Shown: one piece after another, positions 7,188 to 13,366 of the stretch | How positions within the stretch are numbered: position 1 is the stretch's first letter | Layout: each line of letters starts with the position of its first letter | Assembly: GCA_039817825.1 (NCBI GenBank) | Contig: JBCBVA010000104.1 | Span: 1 to 13,624, forward strand | Direction of reading: 5' to 3' | Source of the DNA: PCC-7336 sp039817825 | Lineage (GTDB): Bacteria; Cyanobacteriota; Cyanobacteriia; Thermostichales; PCC-7336 | Length of the DNA: 13,624 nucleotides | The notes under the pieces: model-generated | The model's input: the letters and a program-made list of their open reading frames with translations, nothing else | Told to the model about the DNA's origin: nothing | Database searches by the model: none | Position numbers and translations under genes: made by a program

Positions 7188-7230
7188 AATGCGATTTGTG
7201 TAGAGTTGTGTAACAAGAAACGGAGTAGAG

Positions 7231-7896
7231 ATGTCTTCAGTTGTAGGACATAGCCTATTAGGCATTGTTGTATACGCCTGCTGCCCTCTCTCCAAGCACG
7301 GTCTTCTATCTGTATCTGTCCCGTTCTCCCCCCGCAGCCTTGCTGGAATATGGCTGCTTTGTCTAGTCGTTGTAGCGGTGGCTCCTGACCTTGATTACGT
7401 AGTGTCCTGGCTGGATAAGGGACATTATGGCGGGCTGCGGGTATCCCATAGCCTGATGTTTAGTTTGTGGATACCTGGAGCAGTTACATTCGGGTTGTGG
7501 AGGGCAGGGATTGGGGGAAAGTCTTTGACTGTAATGACAATGCAGATGGTGGTGGCGGGGCTCTCTCATCTCGTACTGGATTTACTGGTGGGGGTGAGTC
7601 CTGTCCCTGCTCTGTGGCCACTGTCTCAGTCGCCGTGGAAACTACCGTTCGGTGTCTTACCCAGTGCCGGACGGTTGCAGTGGGGCAACTACTATCTCTA
7701 TCGGAATCTCAAGATTGAGATGGGGGTATTACTACCCTTAAGCTGCTGTGCAGTGGCGCTGTTTTGGTGGCATCGCCAATCGGCCAATTGCTGGGCTCAA
7801 AGCTGGGCAGGAAGGCTGTGGATATGGAGTGGCTGCTCGGTTGGACTGGTAATTGCTGCTTACTTTGCCCATCAGGCTTACCTGCTCCCCCGATAA
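7231..7896 (+). CDS. YdjM/DUF457-like membrane-bound predicted metal-dependent hydrolase
   Basis: A 221 aa integral membrane protein resembling the YdjM (DUF457) family, predicted to be a metal-dependent hydrolase of the inner membrane; substrate and reaction are not known. Conserved His/Asp positions are GHS at 6-8, APDLDYV at 51-57 (Asp53, Asp55), HYGGLRVSHS at 65-74 and SHLVLDLLVG at 112-121 (His113, Asp117), all next to hydrophobic segments. Membrane segments are likely at about 38-52, 75-91, 102-122, 164-181 and 198-214. The ATG at 7231 has GGAG at 7222-7225 with 5 nt spacing, which settles the start. Two hairpins precede it. A dispersed repeat copy starts at 7897, the first base after the stop codon. 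The conserved membrane protein at 8126 follows on the same strand after 229 bp; shared function is not implied. Confidence 0.75.
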   Translation: MSSVVGHSLLGIVVYACCPLSKHGLLSVSVPFSPRSLAGIWLLCLVVVAVAPDLDYVVSWLDKGHYGGLRVSHSLMFSLWIPGAVTFGLWRAGIGGKSLTVMTMQMVVAGLSHLVLDLLVGVSPVPALWPLSQSPWKLPFGVLPSAGRLQWGNYYLYRNLKIEMGVLLPLSCCAVALFWWHRQSANCWAQSWAGRLWIWSGCSVGLVIAAYFAHQAYLLPR

Positions 7897-7941
7897 CTGG
7901 CCACATGGACCGATATAGTAGCCCCGCTGTAAGGTCTGGAG
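7897..7941 (+). repeat. Dispersed intergenic repeat, copy 2
   Basis: The core CCGCTGTAAGGTCTGGAG (7924-7941) matches the copy at 2752-2769 in 17 of 18 bases, and both share CTGGCC about 25 bp upstream. This copy begins immediately after the stop codon of the DUF457-like gene. GTCT/AGAC next to the core could form a small hairpin. Confidence 0.5.
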
Positions 7942-8125
7942 CCTGTAGACAGCTCAAAACCTCAATGTATATAGAGAGATGATGAGAAAACTCTTGATCG
8001 CGGATTGCCGATCTCTATGATTTCCCAACATCTGGTTCACAGTCCCTGCCTATGAGACTGATAGATTTTGCTTGGGGCAATTTGCCATAGGATAGCTTGC
8101 AATATACCGTTCAACGTCATGACTT

Positions 8126-8671
8126 ATGTTGTGTTGCTCGCTTGCGGCAGCGGGCACTATCGCGGTATCTTCATCCTTCAGAAATGACGAGCTGAGAGGA
8201 TGGGAATGGATTGTGGATAGGCCAGCCGATCGGATTGAATCCATCAAAACCGGTGGGGTCAGTGTAGCGCTGGCTGGAGTGGTCGGTAGTCTCATGATTG
8301 GACTCAACCTCTGGCTGGCCGCCAACACTGTGTTAGCACCTCTGTCCACTCCCGCAGAATTGGCCCACCTGGGTCTGACCACGCATGGGCTGGGCTCCGT
8401 CGGGGTGCTGTTATCAGCGGCATTGTTTGGCATCACATATCGCTACGTAGTTCGCACCAACAAGAACCCCCACCTAGGACCGGGGGCAGTGGGAGCATTT
8501 GGATTGGTTCGCGGATGCGCTCAAGTAGAGACCGGCTGGCAGCTTCAGTCCAGCCTAGCTCCACTCATACTGGCGGCTGGAGAAAGTTGCTTGGTGTTTG
8601 CCGCCGTGGCGGCAGGTTTGGATTGGTGCATGCGAAAAGGCTGGATACAACCACTCAGCTCGGAAGCGTAG
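8126..8671 (+). CDS. Conserved membrane protein of unknown function
   Basis: A 181 aa protein with three likely membrane segments: about 45-70 (VALAGVVGSLMIGLNLWLA), 88-108 (HGLGSVGVLLSAALFGITY) and 143-166 (SLAPLILAAGESCLVFAA). Between the last two lies a loop, YRYVVRTNKNPHLGPGAVGAFGLVRG, whose Gly/Arg/Asn pattern looks conserved. I believe similar proteins occur in other cyanobacteria, but I know no function. The start is uncertain. ATG 8126 is the first after a stop but has no ribosome binding site. GTG 8213 has GGGA 7 nt upstream and would give MDRPADRIESIKTGG. An overlapping ATG at 8119 opens a hydrophobic start (MTYVVLLA) in another frame, so a small frameshift near the 5' end cannot be excluded. 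It converges with the rhodanese gene. Confidence 0.7.
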   Translation: MLCCSLAAAGTIAVSSSFRNDELRGWEWIVDRPADRIESIKTGGVSVALAGVVGSLMIGLNLWLAANTVLAPLSTPAELAHLGLTTHGLGSVGVLLSAALFGITYRYVVRTNKNPHLGPGAVGAFGLVRGCAQVETGWQLQSSLAPLILAAGESCLVFAAVAAGLDWCMRKGWIQPLSSEA

Positions 8672-8713
8672 CTGACCGATCGATGCTCGTTTTGAGAGAT
8701 AGGTCTGCCCTAA

Positions 8714-8730
8714 CCGTTACTAGTAAGCGG
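8714..8730. terminator. Weak hairpin between convergent genes
   Basis: CCGTTA and TAAGCGG pair around CTAG with one bulged base. It lies 42 bp after the membrane-protein gene and 14 bp from the end of the rhodanese gene. No T-tract follows. Weak evidence. Confidence 0.2.
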
Positions 8731-8744
8731 CTAGGTAAGGACTG

Positions 8745-9140
8745 TCAGTCAGAATGTCCAGCTGGGTAATCGGCAATTGGGTGCCCGGCTGTTGTCCAAC
8801 CGCGCCACCCCCCATCCATCGAACTCACGTTGGTATAGCCCATCTTTTGGGCCGCTTCGGCAGCCAGCGCGGATCGATAGCCGCCACCGCAATACAGAAC
8901 GAGGTCGGTTGCTTTGTCCGGATATAGAGCTTCAAGATCCCGCTCTAGAATTCCTTTTCCCAGATGCACCGCACCCGCAATATGTCCTCGCTGCCACTCC
9001 GACTCTTCCCGCACATCCACCAACACAAACGACTCTCCGTTCTGCTGGCGATCTCGAATCTCATCGACGCTGTACTCGCGGATATTAGCCTTTGCTGCTG
9101 CCACTAGCGCTAGAAAGGCGGGGGAATGTTGCTTGGCCAT
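8745..9140 (-). CDS. Single-domain rhodanese-like sulfurtransferase
   Basis: A 131 aa cytoplasmic protein with one rhodanese domain (about 24-125). Such proteins carry a sulfane sulfur as a cysteine persulfide and pass it to an acceptor; the donor and acceptor here are unknown. Visible motifs are FVLVDVREESEWQRGHIAGAVHLGKG (38-63, the CH2A region), the catalytic loop CGGGYRS with Cys84, and the C-terminal MDGGWRGWTTAGHPI (the CH2B region). The six-residue active-site loop fits sulfur transfer rather than the seven-residue loop of Cdc25-type phosphatases. There is no signal peptide. The ATG at 9140 has GGAG with 5 nt spacing. The PilP-like gene lies upstream on the same strand, 124 bp away, but a possible terminator and an A/T-rich segment with a palindrome separate them, so separate transcription is likely. 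Confidence 0.9.
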   Translation of the reverse strand: MAKQHSPAFLALVAAAKANIREYSVDEIRDRQQNGESFVLVDVREESEWQRGHIAGAVHLGKGILERDLEALYPDKATDLVLYCGGGYRSALAAEAAQKMGYTNVSSMDGGWRGWTTAGHPIADYPAGHSD

Positions 9141-9152
9141 CCAAACTCCACA

Positions 9153-9199
9153 ACCGAACGGTTCCTAAAAAAAGCTATGACGGCACCACAGGGGAACCG
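9153..9199 (-). promoter_or_regulatory. Palindrome and distal repeat upstream of the rhodanese gene
   Basis: AACCG-AA-CGGTT (9153-9164) is a perfect short palindrome directly before the ribosome binding site. CGGTTCC (9159-9165) also pairs perfectly with GGAACCG at 9193-9199, 27 bp away. Three half-sites within 47 bp could form an operator or alternative RNA stems. Function is not known. Confidence 0.3.
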
Positions 9200-9206
9200 C
9201 CTCGCT

Positions 9207-9229
9207 AAAAAAATATCGATGATAGATCG
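9207..9229 (-). terminator. Weak terminator-like hairpin after the PilP-like gene
   Basis: On the leftward strand CGAT-CTATC-ATCG is followed after three bases by seven T. The stem is only 4 bp, so confidence is low. It lies 36 bp after the stop of the PilP-like gene. Confidence 0.25.
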
Positions 9230-9264
9230 TGCGACAAAGGAGTAGGCGATCGCGAATGCCTCAG

Positions 9265-9816
9265 TTATTCCACAATTGCTACAACCGTTTCACCGCCTTC
9301 CTGCAGCACGACCTCGCCGGTGTTCACCGAGATGCTAGCCACTTTGACGGATTCGTACATGCCCCCTTCTTGGATGACATCCGCTATAGAATTGGGGCTT
9401 TCAACGAGGGCAAAGGTTTCATTGCCTACCTGCACGATACCCGTGACCCGGACGCTACGCGCAAATTCAGCCGGATCGATCGCGGGCAGATCGGGCAGAT
9501 TGCTAATGGTCGCTGGCTCAGTAGTCGTTGCGAACGGATCGGAAATGGGAGCCGGAGCAGATTGATTGACTGGTCTAAACGGATCGGAACGCCCTGCCCC
9601 TTGGAGGGCTCGCTCTGTTTCGGTGGCCAAATCCAGAGGTTCAAGCAACCCCGATACCGTATCGGTCACTTCAAATAATGATTGGGAATCGTTGGGGGCC
9701 AGCTCGTTCCCAGCACTCGGTCCATCTTGTGCCAACACTGCTGGCGCACCGATGGCACCAGAAGTTAGCAGTAGTAGACCGACGGCACCCGACAACCAAG
9801 TCTGTGTGTTCTTCAT
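9265..9816 (-). CDS. Secreted PilP/GspC-like protein of unknown function
   Basis: A 183 aa exported protein. Residues 1-29 form a signal peptide (MKNTQTWLSG, then a Leu/Ala/Gly-rich core ending AVLA before QDG). The middle is rich in Pro, Ala and acidic residues and contains GRSDPFRPV (75-83) and SDPF (92-95). The C-terminal part, about 119-182, has short beta-strand repeats: ARSVRVTGIVQVGNETFALVE, then VKVASISVNTGEVVLQEGGE. A DPF motif followed by such a domain is the pattern of PilP and GspC, periplasmic proteins of type IV pili and type II secretion, so a role in pilus or envelope assembly is a guess. No pilus genes are nearby. The ribosome binding site is weak, and a short palindrome (TAGA-ATA-TCTA, 9845-9855) lies in the 40 bp before the ATG. 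A HIP1 site falls just after the stop. Confidence 0.7.
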   Translation of the reverse strand: MKNTQTWLSGAVGLLLLTSGAIGAPAVLAQDGPSAGNELAPNDSQSLFEVTDTVSGLLEPLDLATETERALQGAGRSDPFRPVNQSAPAPISDPFATTTEPATISNLPDLPAIDPAEFARSVRVTGIVQVGNETFALVESPNSIADVIQEGGMYESVKVASISVNTGEVVLQEGGETVVAIVE

Positions 9817-9880
9817 CTCAACTATCCGAACAGAGCGGTACGCCTAGAATATCTAAAGAAATTTGTTGGAGCTACCGCAG

Positions 9881-9979
9881 GTGCTCGGAAACATTGCAGA
9901 GCCCGTCCTATTGCCGCAGAATTTCCTGTCCAGCTTACCTATGGCGCTATTGGTAGCGGGTGCTACGATCGCTCCTTAA
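9881..9979 (+). CDS. Possible small hydrophobic ORF before the symporter
   Basis: A GTG at 9881 with GGAG 9 nt upstream opens a 32-codon frame ending in FLSSLPMALLVAGATIAP, which looks like a membrane or signal segment. It overlaps by 20 bp the frame that runs into the symporter. It could be a small upstream peptide, the start of a gene broken by a frameshift, or chance. Confidence 0.2.
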   Translation: MLGNIAEPVLLPQNFLSSLPMALLVAGATIAP

Positions 9980-10115
9980 GCCCGCCACGCTACTGACAGT
10001 TAGTGCTCCGTCTGAAGATCTGCCCTCTGAGATTATCAACGAAGCATTACCGAATATTGCGCAGTCAAGAGCGAAATCGCGGGTTCGAGATCCCTCGCAG
10101 CGAGCTGCCGACACC

Positions 10116-11933
10116 ATGCAAACCATCGATTGGATTGTGGTTCTTGTTTACCTAGTGGGGACGATGGGAATTGGTGTAGCCCTCTCAAAGCGGGCTTCCG
10201 GGTCCATGTCCGATTTCTTTTTGTCAGGGAGATCGCTGGGGTGGTGGCTGGCGGGAACCAGTATGGCGGCGACCACATTTTCGATCGATACACCACTTTA
10301 CATTGCTGGGGTTGTGGGGGAACGGGGCATTGCGGGTAACTGGGAATGGTGGAGTTTTGCCATTGCCCATGCCGTCATGATTTACGTGTTTGCACGGTTG
10401 TGGCGGCGGGCGGAGATCGTTACGGATGCCGAGCTGACGGAATTGCGCTACGGCGGGTGGACGGCGGCAGTCTTGCGAGGTACAAAAGCATTTTTATTTG
10501 CGGTACCCATTAACTGCATTGGCATTGGTCTGGCCATGCTGGCAGCCATCAAAGTGGTGGAAGGCTTGCAATTATGGCAGAGCGCAGGCATCGACCCCTC
10601 CGACAACCTCAAGTTATTTAGCGCGATCGCCGTTAGCCTCTTCGTGATGCTGTACGCAGGGTTATCGGGATTGTGGGGGGTGGTGGTTACCGATTTCTTT
10701 CAATTTTTCTTGGCGCTAGGGGGAGCCCTGGCGGTGGCGATCGCTACGGTGACCCAGATTGGAGGGATGGGAGAGCTGGTGTCGCAGGTGCAGGCACTGC
10801 CAGAGCAGGCGGTGCTGGATTTCGTTCCACTCACTTTTGAGGGGGGCATAGTGCAGTGGAGCAAGCTAGCGGGCATCTCGGTCAGTACGTTTTTTGCCTA
10901 CGTATTTGTGCAGTGGTGGGCATTTCGCCGCAGTGATGGTGGGGGAGAGTTTGTGCAGCGGCTAGCGGCCACTCGCACTGAAGAACGGGCAGAGCAAGCT
11001 GCTTGGCTGTTCAACATCTTGCATTATGTGGTGCGGACTTGGCCGTGGATTGTGGTGGCGCTGGCGGCACTGGTGATTTACCCGGACTTGGTCGATCGGG
11101 AGTTGGCCTATCCAATGCTGATGCTGGATTTTTTACCTCCCGCACTGCTGGGGTTAGTGGTGGCATCTTTGATTGCGGCGTTTATGAGTACGGTATCCAC
11201 TCAGATTAATTGGGGGGCTTCGTATCTGACTAATGACCTCTACGCTCGTTTCTTGCGTCCCAGTGCCCAGCAGTCGGAGTTGGTATGGGCGGGGCGGGGC
11301 GCGTCTCTGGTGGTGACGATCCTCAGTGCGATCGCTGCGTTTTATTTCGACGATGTCAAAACGGTTTTCCGATTGGTGATTGCGATCGGCACCGGGCCGG
11401 GGTTGGTGTTGGTGTTGCGCTGGTTCTGGTGGCGTATCAATGCGCTGACAGAGTTAGCTGCCATGCTCGTGGGCTTTATTGTGGGGCTGGTCACGACGTT
11501 TGCCCCGGTTGTCGCAACCTTTGCAGCCGAGCGCCAGTTCACTGTGCTGGAGGGCATTGCCATGCGGGTAACGATTGTTGATTTTGGTTTACGTCTAATG
11601 GTGACGACTGGCATCACAGCCATCGTGTGGGTATTGGTCATGTTGGTAACTCCCCCCGAATCGGATGAAACATTGGACTCCTTCTACAGGAAAGTGCGAC
11701 CGGGTGGCCCAGGTTGGCAGCGACAACGGCAACGAACGGGTATCCCTCCAGCGCAAGACTTGGGAAAAGACGTATTGCGAGTGCTGGCGGCTCTGATGGT
11801 GCTGTTTGGCCTGATGTTTTCTGTGGGTGGCTTTTTACTGCTTAATTCTATTTTGGGGTTCGTCATGCTAGCAGTCGCAGCGGCAGGACGATACTGGTTG
11901 AAGCGACTGGGCCGAGCTAAAGCGATGCTATGA
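10116..11933 (+). CDS. Sodium/solute symporter (SSS/SLC5 family)
   Basis: An inner-membrane transporter that couples solute uptake to sodium. Its solute cannot be read from sequence; the family takes sugars, proline, pantothenate, urea and others. From ATG 10116 it is 605 aa and starts MQTIDWIVVLVYLVGTMGIG, the usual first membrane helix. Family features include the SDFFLSGRSLGWWLAGTSMAATTFSIDTPLYIAG segment (helices 1-2), TDAELTELRYGG after it, and AAFMSTVSTQINWGASYLTNDLY at about 354-376, where the Ser/Thr pair at 361-362 corresponds to the sodium-site helix. About a dozen or more hydrophobic segments follow. Residues 518-555 form a polar loop (GWQRQRQR), and two more membrane helices end the protein. 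The frame is open upstream to a GTG at 9960 (657 aa). That extra part looks coding-like but precedes the normal family start and has no ribosome binding site. Three HIP1 sites lie within. Confidence 0.88.
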   Translation: MQTIDWIVVLVYLVGTMGIGVALSKRASGSMSDFFLSGRSLGWWLAGTSMAATTFSIDTPLYIAGVVGERGIAGNWEWWSFAIAHAVMIYVFARLWRRAEIVTDAELTELRYGGWTAAVLRGTKAFLFAVPINCIGIGLAMLAAIKVVEGLQLWQSAGIDPSDNLKLFSAIAVSLFVMLYAGLSGLWGVVVTDFFQFFLALGGALAVAIATVTQIGGMGELVSQVQALPEQAVLDFVPLTFEGGIVQWSKLAGISVSTFFAYVFVQWWAFRRSDGGGEFVQRLAATRTEERAEQAAWLFNILHYVVRTWPWIVVALAALVIYPDLVDRELAYPMLMLDFLPPALLGLVVASLIAAFMSTVSTQINWGASYLTNDLYARFLRPSAQQSELVWAGRGASLVVTILSAIAAFYFDDVKTVFRLVIAIGTGPGLVLVLRWFWWRINALTELAAMLVGFIVGLVTTFAPVVATFAAERQFTVLEGIAMRVTIVDFGLRLMVTTGITAIVWVLVMLVTPPESDETLDSFYRKVRPGGPGWQRQRQRTGIPPAQDLGKDVLRVLAALMVLFGLMFSVGGFLLLNSILGFVMLAVAAAGRYWLKRLGRAKAML

Positions 11934-11979
11934 GTAGTGTTGCTTCGGTCTCTGTCGTCGTCGCTTACTCGGAGGTGTC

Positions 11980-12300
11980 GTGAAGATTGGCTGCCATTGC
12001 GGTGAGGTCATCAGAGACCAGACCGATTATTTGGCCTACAAAGCACACCTCACTCCCGATCTCAATTGGTTCGGGGTCTTGGATGGGATTGATGAAGAGG
12101 TTATTGACCCAGTTGCGTCGGGACAATTATTGGTAGAGGACGCATACATGATGTCGCGGCGGATCGTGGCTTCACCCACGAGGACAATGTGGCAGTGCAA
12201 CAAGTGTGGGCGACTTTACATCGAAGGGCGGGATAGCAAGCTTCACTGCTACCGGCCAGAAAACAGTGAGGCAGATAAGGATATACTGCGTGGCCAGTAG
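11980..12300 (+). CDS. Small cysteine-rich, probably zinc-binding protein
   Basis: A 106 aa soluble protein. It starts at GTG 11980, supported by GGAGG at 11971-11975 (4 nt spacing), with no better ATG. Cysteines come as CHC at 5-7, CNKC at 73-76 (in MWQCNKCGRLYI) and Cys90, suggesting a small metal site that joins both ends of the chain. The middle (YKAHLTPDLNWFGVLDGIDEEV) is helical and acidic. I recall uncharacterised bacterial proteins with the same plan, a CxCG start and a CxxCGRLYIE knuckle, but know no function. It follows the symporter by 46 bp on the same strand with no terminator visible between, so the two are probably co-transcribed. It converges with the SRPBCC gene. Confidence 0.75.
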   Translation: MKIGCHCGEVIRDQTDYLAYKAHLTPDLNWFGVLDGIDEEVIDPVASGQLLVEDAYMMSRRIVASPTRTMWQCNKCGRLYIEGRDSKLHCYRPENSEADKDILRGQ

Positions 12301-12372
12301 CAGCAATCCCGAGCAAACTACTCTTAAGTTGGCACTCCAGAGCGTAACCGACTGGGAAATCAATCGATCTGT

Positions 12373-12402
12373 CTGATGAAACTCACATTAGTGTTTTGTC
12401 AG
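12373..12402 (+). terminator. Imperfect hairpin after the cysteine-rich gene
   Basis: CTGA, AAAC and CAC on the left pair with GTG, GTTT-like and TCAG on the right around ATTA, with small internal bulges. It lies 72 bp after the stop codon, in the convergent gap, without a real T-tract. Confidence 0.25.
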
Positions 12403-12441
12403 GCTTACTGTTTAGGATAATACCTTTCCGCACAGACTCTG

Positions 12442-12458
12442 CAGTCAGCCTTTGACTG
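12442..12458. terminator. Hairpin in the convergent gap before the SRPBCC gene end
   Basis: CAGTCA (12442-12447) and TGACTG (12453-12458) form a perfect 6 bp stem with the loop GCCTT, extendable by two pairs past a bulged G. It lies between two convergent 3' ends. No T-tract follows, so the terminator call is tentative. Confidence 0.35.
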
Positions 12459-12555
12459 AGTACTAATCCCTGTTCTTAAGTTGGACAGAGCACTGGCGGG
12501 CAATTTAGTTTTTGCAGGAGAGCTCTGCCGCTCCACGAACACAAGAAAATTGGGA

Positions 12556-13101
12556 CTACTGCTGCTCGATCGCCACCTTCAGATTCTGCAGTCCAGTTTC
12601 ATATGAACGACCCACCGAGGTTTTCACCATCAACCCCAAATAGGGGCTAACAGGTGCCATCCACACCGGAGCATCCTGGCGCATATCCGAATCTAAAGCC
12701 CAAGTCACTTGCGTTCCATCGACAGTCGGTTCGAGCGAGATCGTCGCATCTGCCTGCCCCTGACCGTCAAACTCCAAGTGAGTGCGCAGGTATCGTGACT
12801 CTACTAGCTCGATAATTACCTGCGAGCCCGAGCCCACCTCAGGGTGCTGACTAGACCACACCATTGTCTGGCCCAGGCCGGAACCGCTGACTTGCATATC
12901 GGCATCGGGATCGATATTGGCCCACGGAGACCACGCATTCCACTGCTGCAAATCACCGACCAAAGCAAAGACGTGATCTGGAGGAGCCGATATGGCGATC
13001 TGTCGCTCCACATGAACGTGACCGGGTAACGCGAACCCTATTGCAACCAGACTCAGGATGGCGATCGCGAGCCAACGAACACCTGTTGCAATCACCGACA
13101 T
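12556..13101 (-). CDS. Membrane-anchored SRPBCC (START-like) family protein
   Basis: A 181 aa protein with an N-terminal hydrophobic segment (residues 8-26, VRWLAIAILSLVAIGFALP) and a single SRPBCC/polyketide-cyclase-like domain at about 30-180. The domain opens with VERQIAISAPPDHVFALVGDLQQWNAWSPWANIDPDADM, the typical first strand, helix and WNxWSPW turn. It ends with a long amphipathic helix (SVGRSYETGLQNLKVAIEQQ). Members bind hydrophobic ligands in a deep pocket; the ligand and any catalysis here are unknown. The frame is open further upstream to 13224, but the ATG at 13101 has GGAGG at 7 nt and places the anchor at the terminus, so it is the start. The hydrophobic segment could be a cleaved signal or a membrane anchor. 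It diverges from the phytochrome-like gene, 265 bp away. A HIP1 site (13061-13068) lies within. Confidence 0.85.
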   Translation of the reverse strand: MSVIATGVRWLAIAILSLVAIGFALPGHVHVERQIAISAPPDHVFALVGDLQQWNAWSPWANIDPDADMQVSGSGLGQTMVWSSQHPEVGSGSQVIIELVESRYLRTHLEFDGQGQADATISLEPTVDGTQVTWALDSDMRQDAPVWMAPVSPYLGLMVKTSVGRSYETGLQNLKVAIEQQ

Positions 13102-13366
13102 AGGTAACCCTCCACAGACAAGATGCCTCAAACACGACAGAGACCAGATGCTGACCTCATACCTGTGACAGTAGCCGGGAGATCGGTTATCGGGAAGCCA
13201 CGTTTGACTAAAGCAATCGCGCAAAATCTGCTGATGCCAGACAAGTAATCGGCCAAACGATTAGGGAAAGGGAAGTTATTGTTTATTTGCATTTGTATCG
13301 AAAACTAAAGACCGAACTGTAAGGTTGGGATACCCTGACCACATGCGCTCGAAATGTTGACGATAT

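Larger units (their letters stand above)
6166..7230. other. Gene-poor gap of 1.06 kb upstream of rpoD
   Basis: I see no convincing complete gene here. It is flanked by the divergent starts of rpoD (leftward) and the DUF457-like gene (rightward). Frames of 60-93 codons occur on the leftward strand without ribosome binding sites or recognisable motifs. Structure visible: a short hairpin at 6455-6470 followed on the leftward strand by a run of seven T (6441-6435); a weak extended -10 (6533-6525); a GCCGG-AAAA-CCGGC hairpin at 6663-6676; two adjacent hairpins at 7137-7187; and a coding-like leftward remnant at about 7059-7230. No tRNA, SRP RNA, 6S RNA or tmRNA could be recognised by eye. A long rpoD leader and an unannotated small RNA are both possible. 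Confidence 0.5.
1670..13068. repeat. Nine HIP1 octamers (GCGATCGC) across the window
   Basis: Copies start at 1670, 3930, 4594, 5543, 9246, 10623, 10737, 11328 and 13061. All but the one at 9246 are inside genes. HIP1 is highly over-represented in many cyanobacterial genomes. Chance expectation at even base composition is about 0.2 in this length. Confidence 0.95.

Noticed and set aside
12321..12484. Direct repeat TCTTAAGTTGG (two copies about 152 bp apart)
   Set aside because: Only 11 bp with no similarity in the flanks; could be chance.
13102..13224. N-terminal extension of the SRPBCC frame
   Set aside because: The ATG at 13101 has GGAGG at proper spacing; the upstream part is Cys/Arg-rich without family character.
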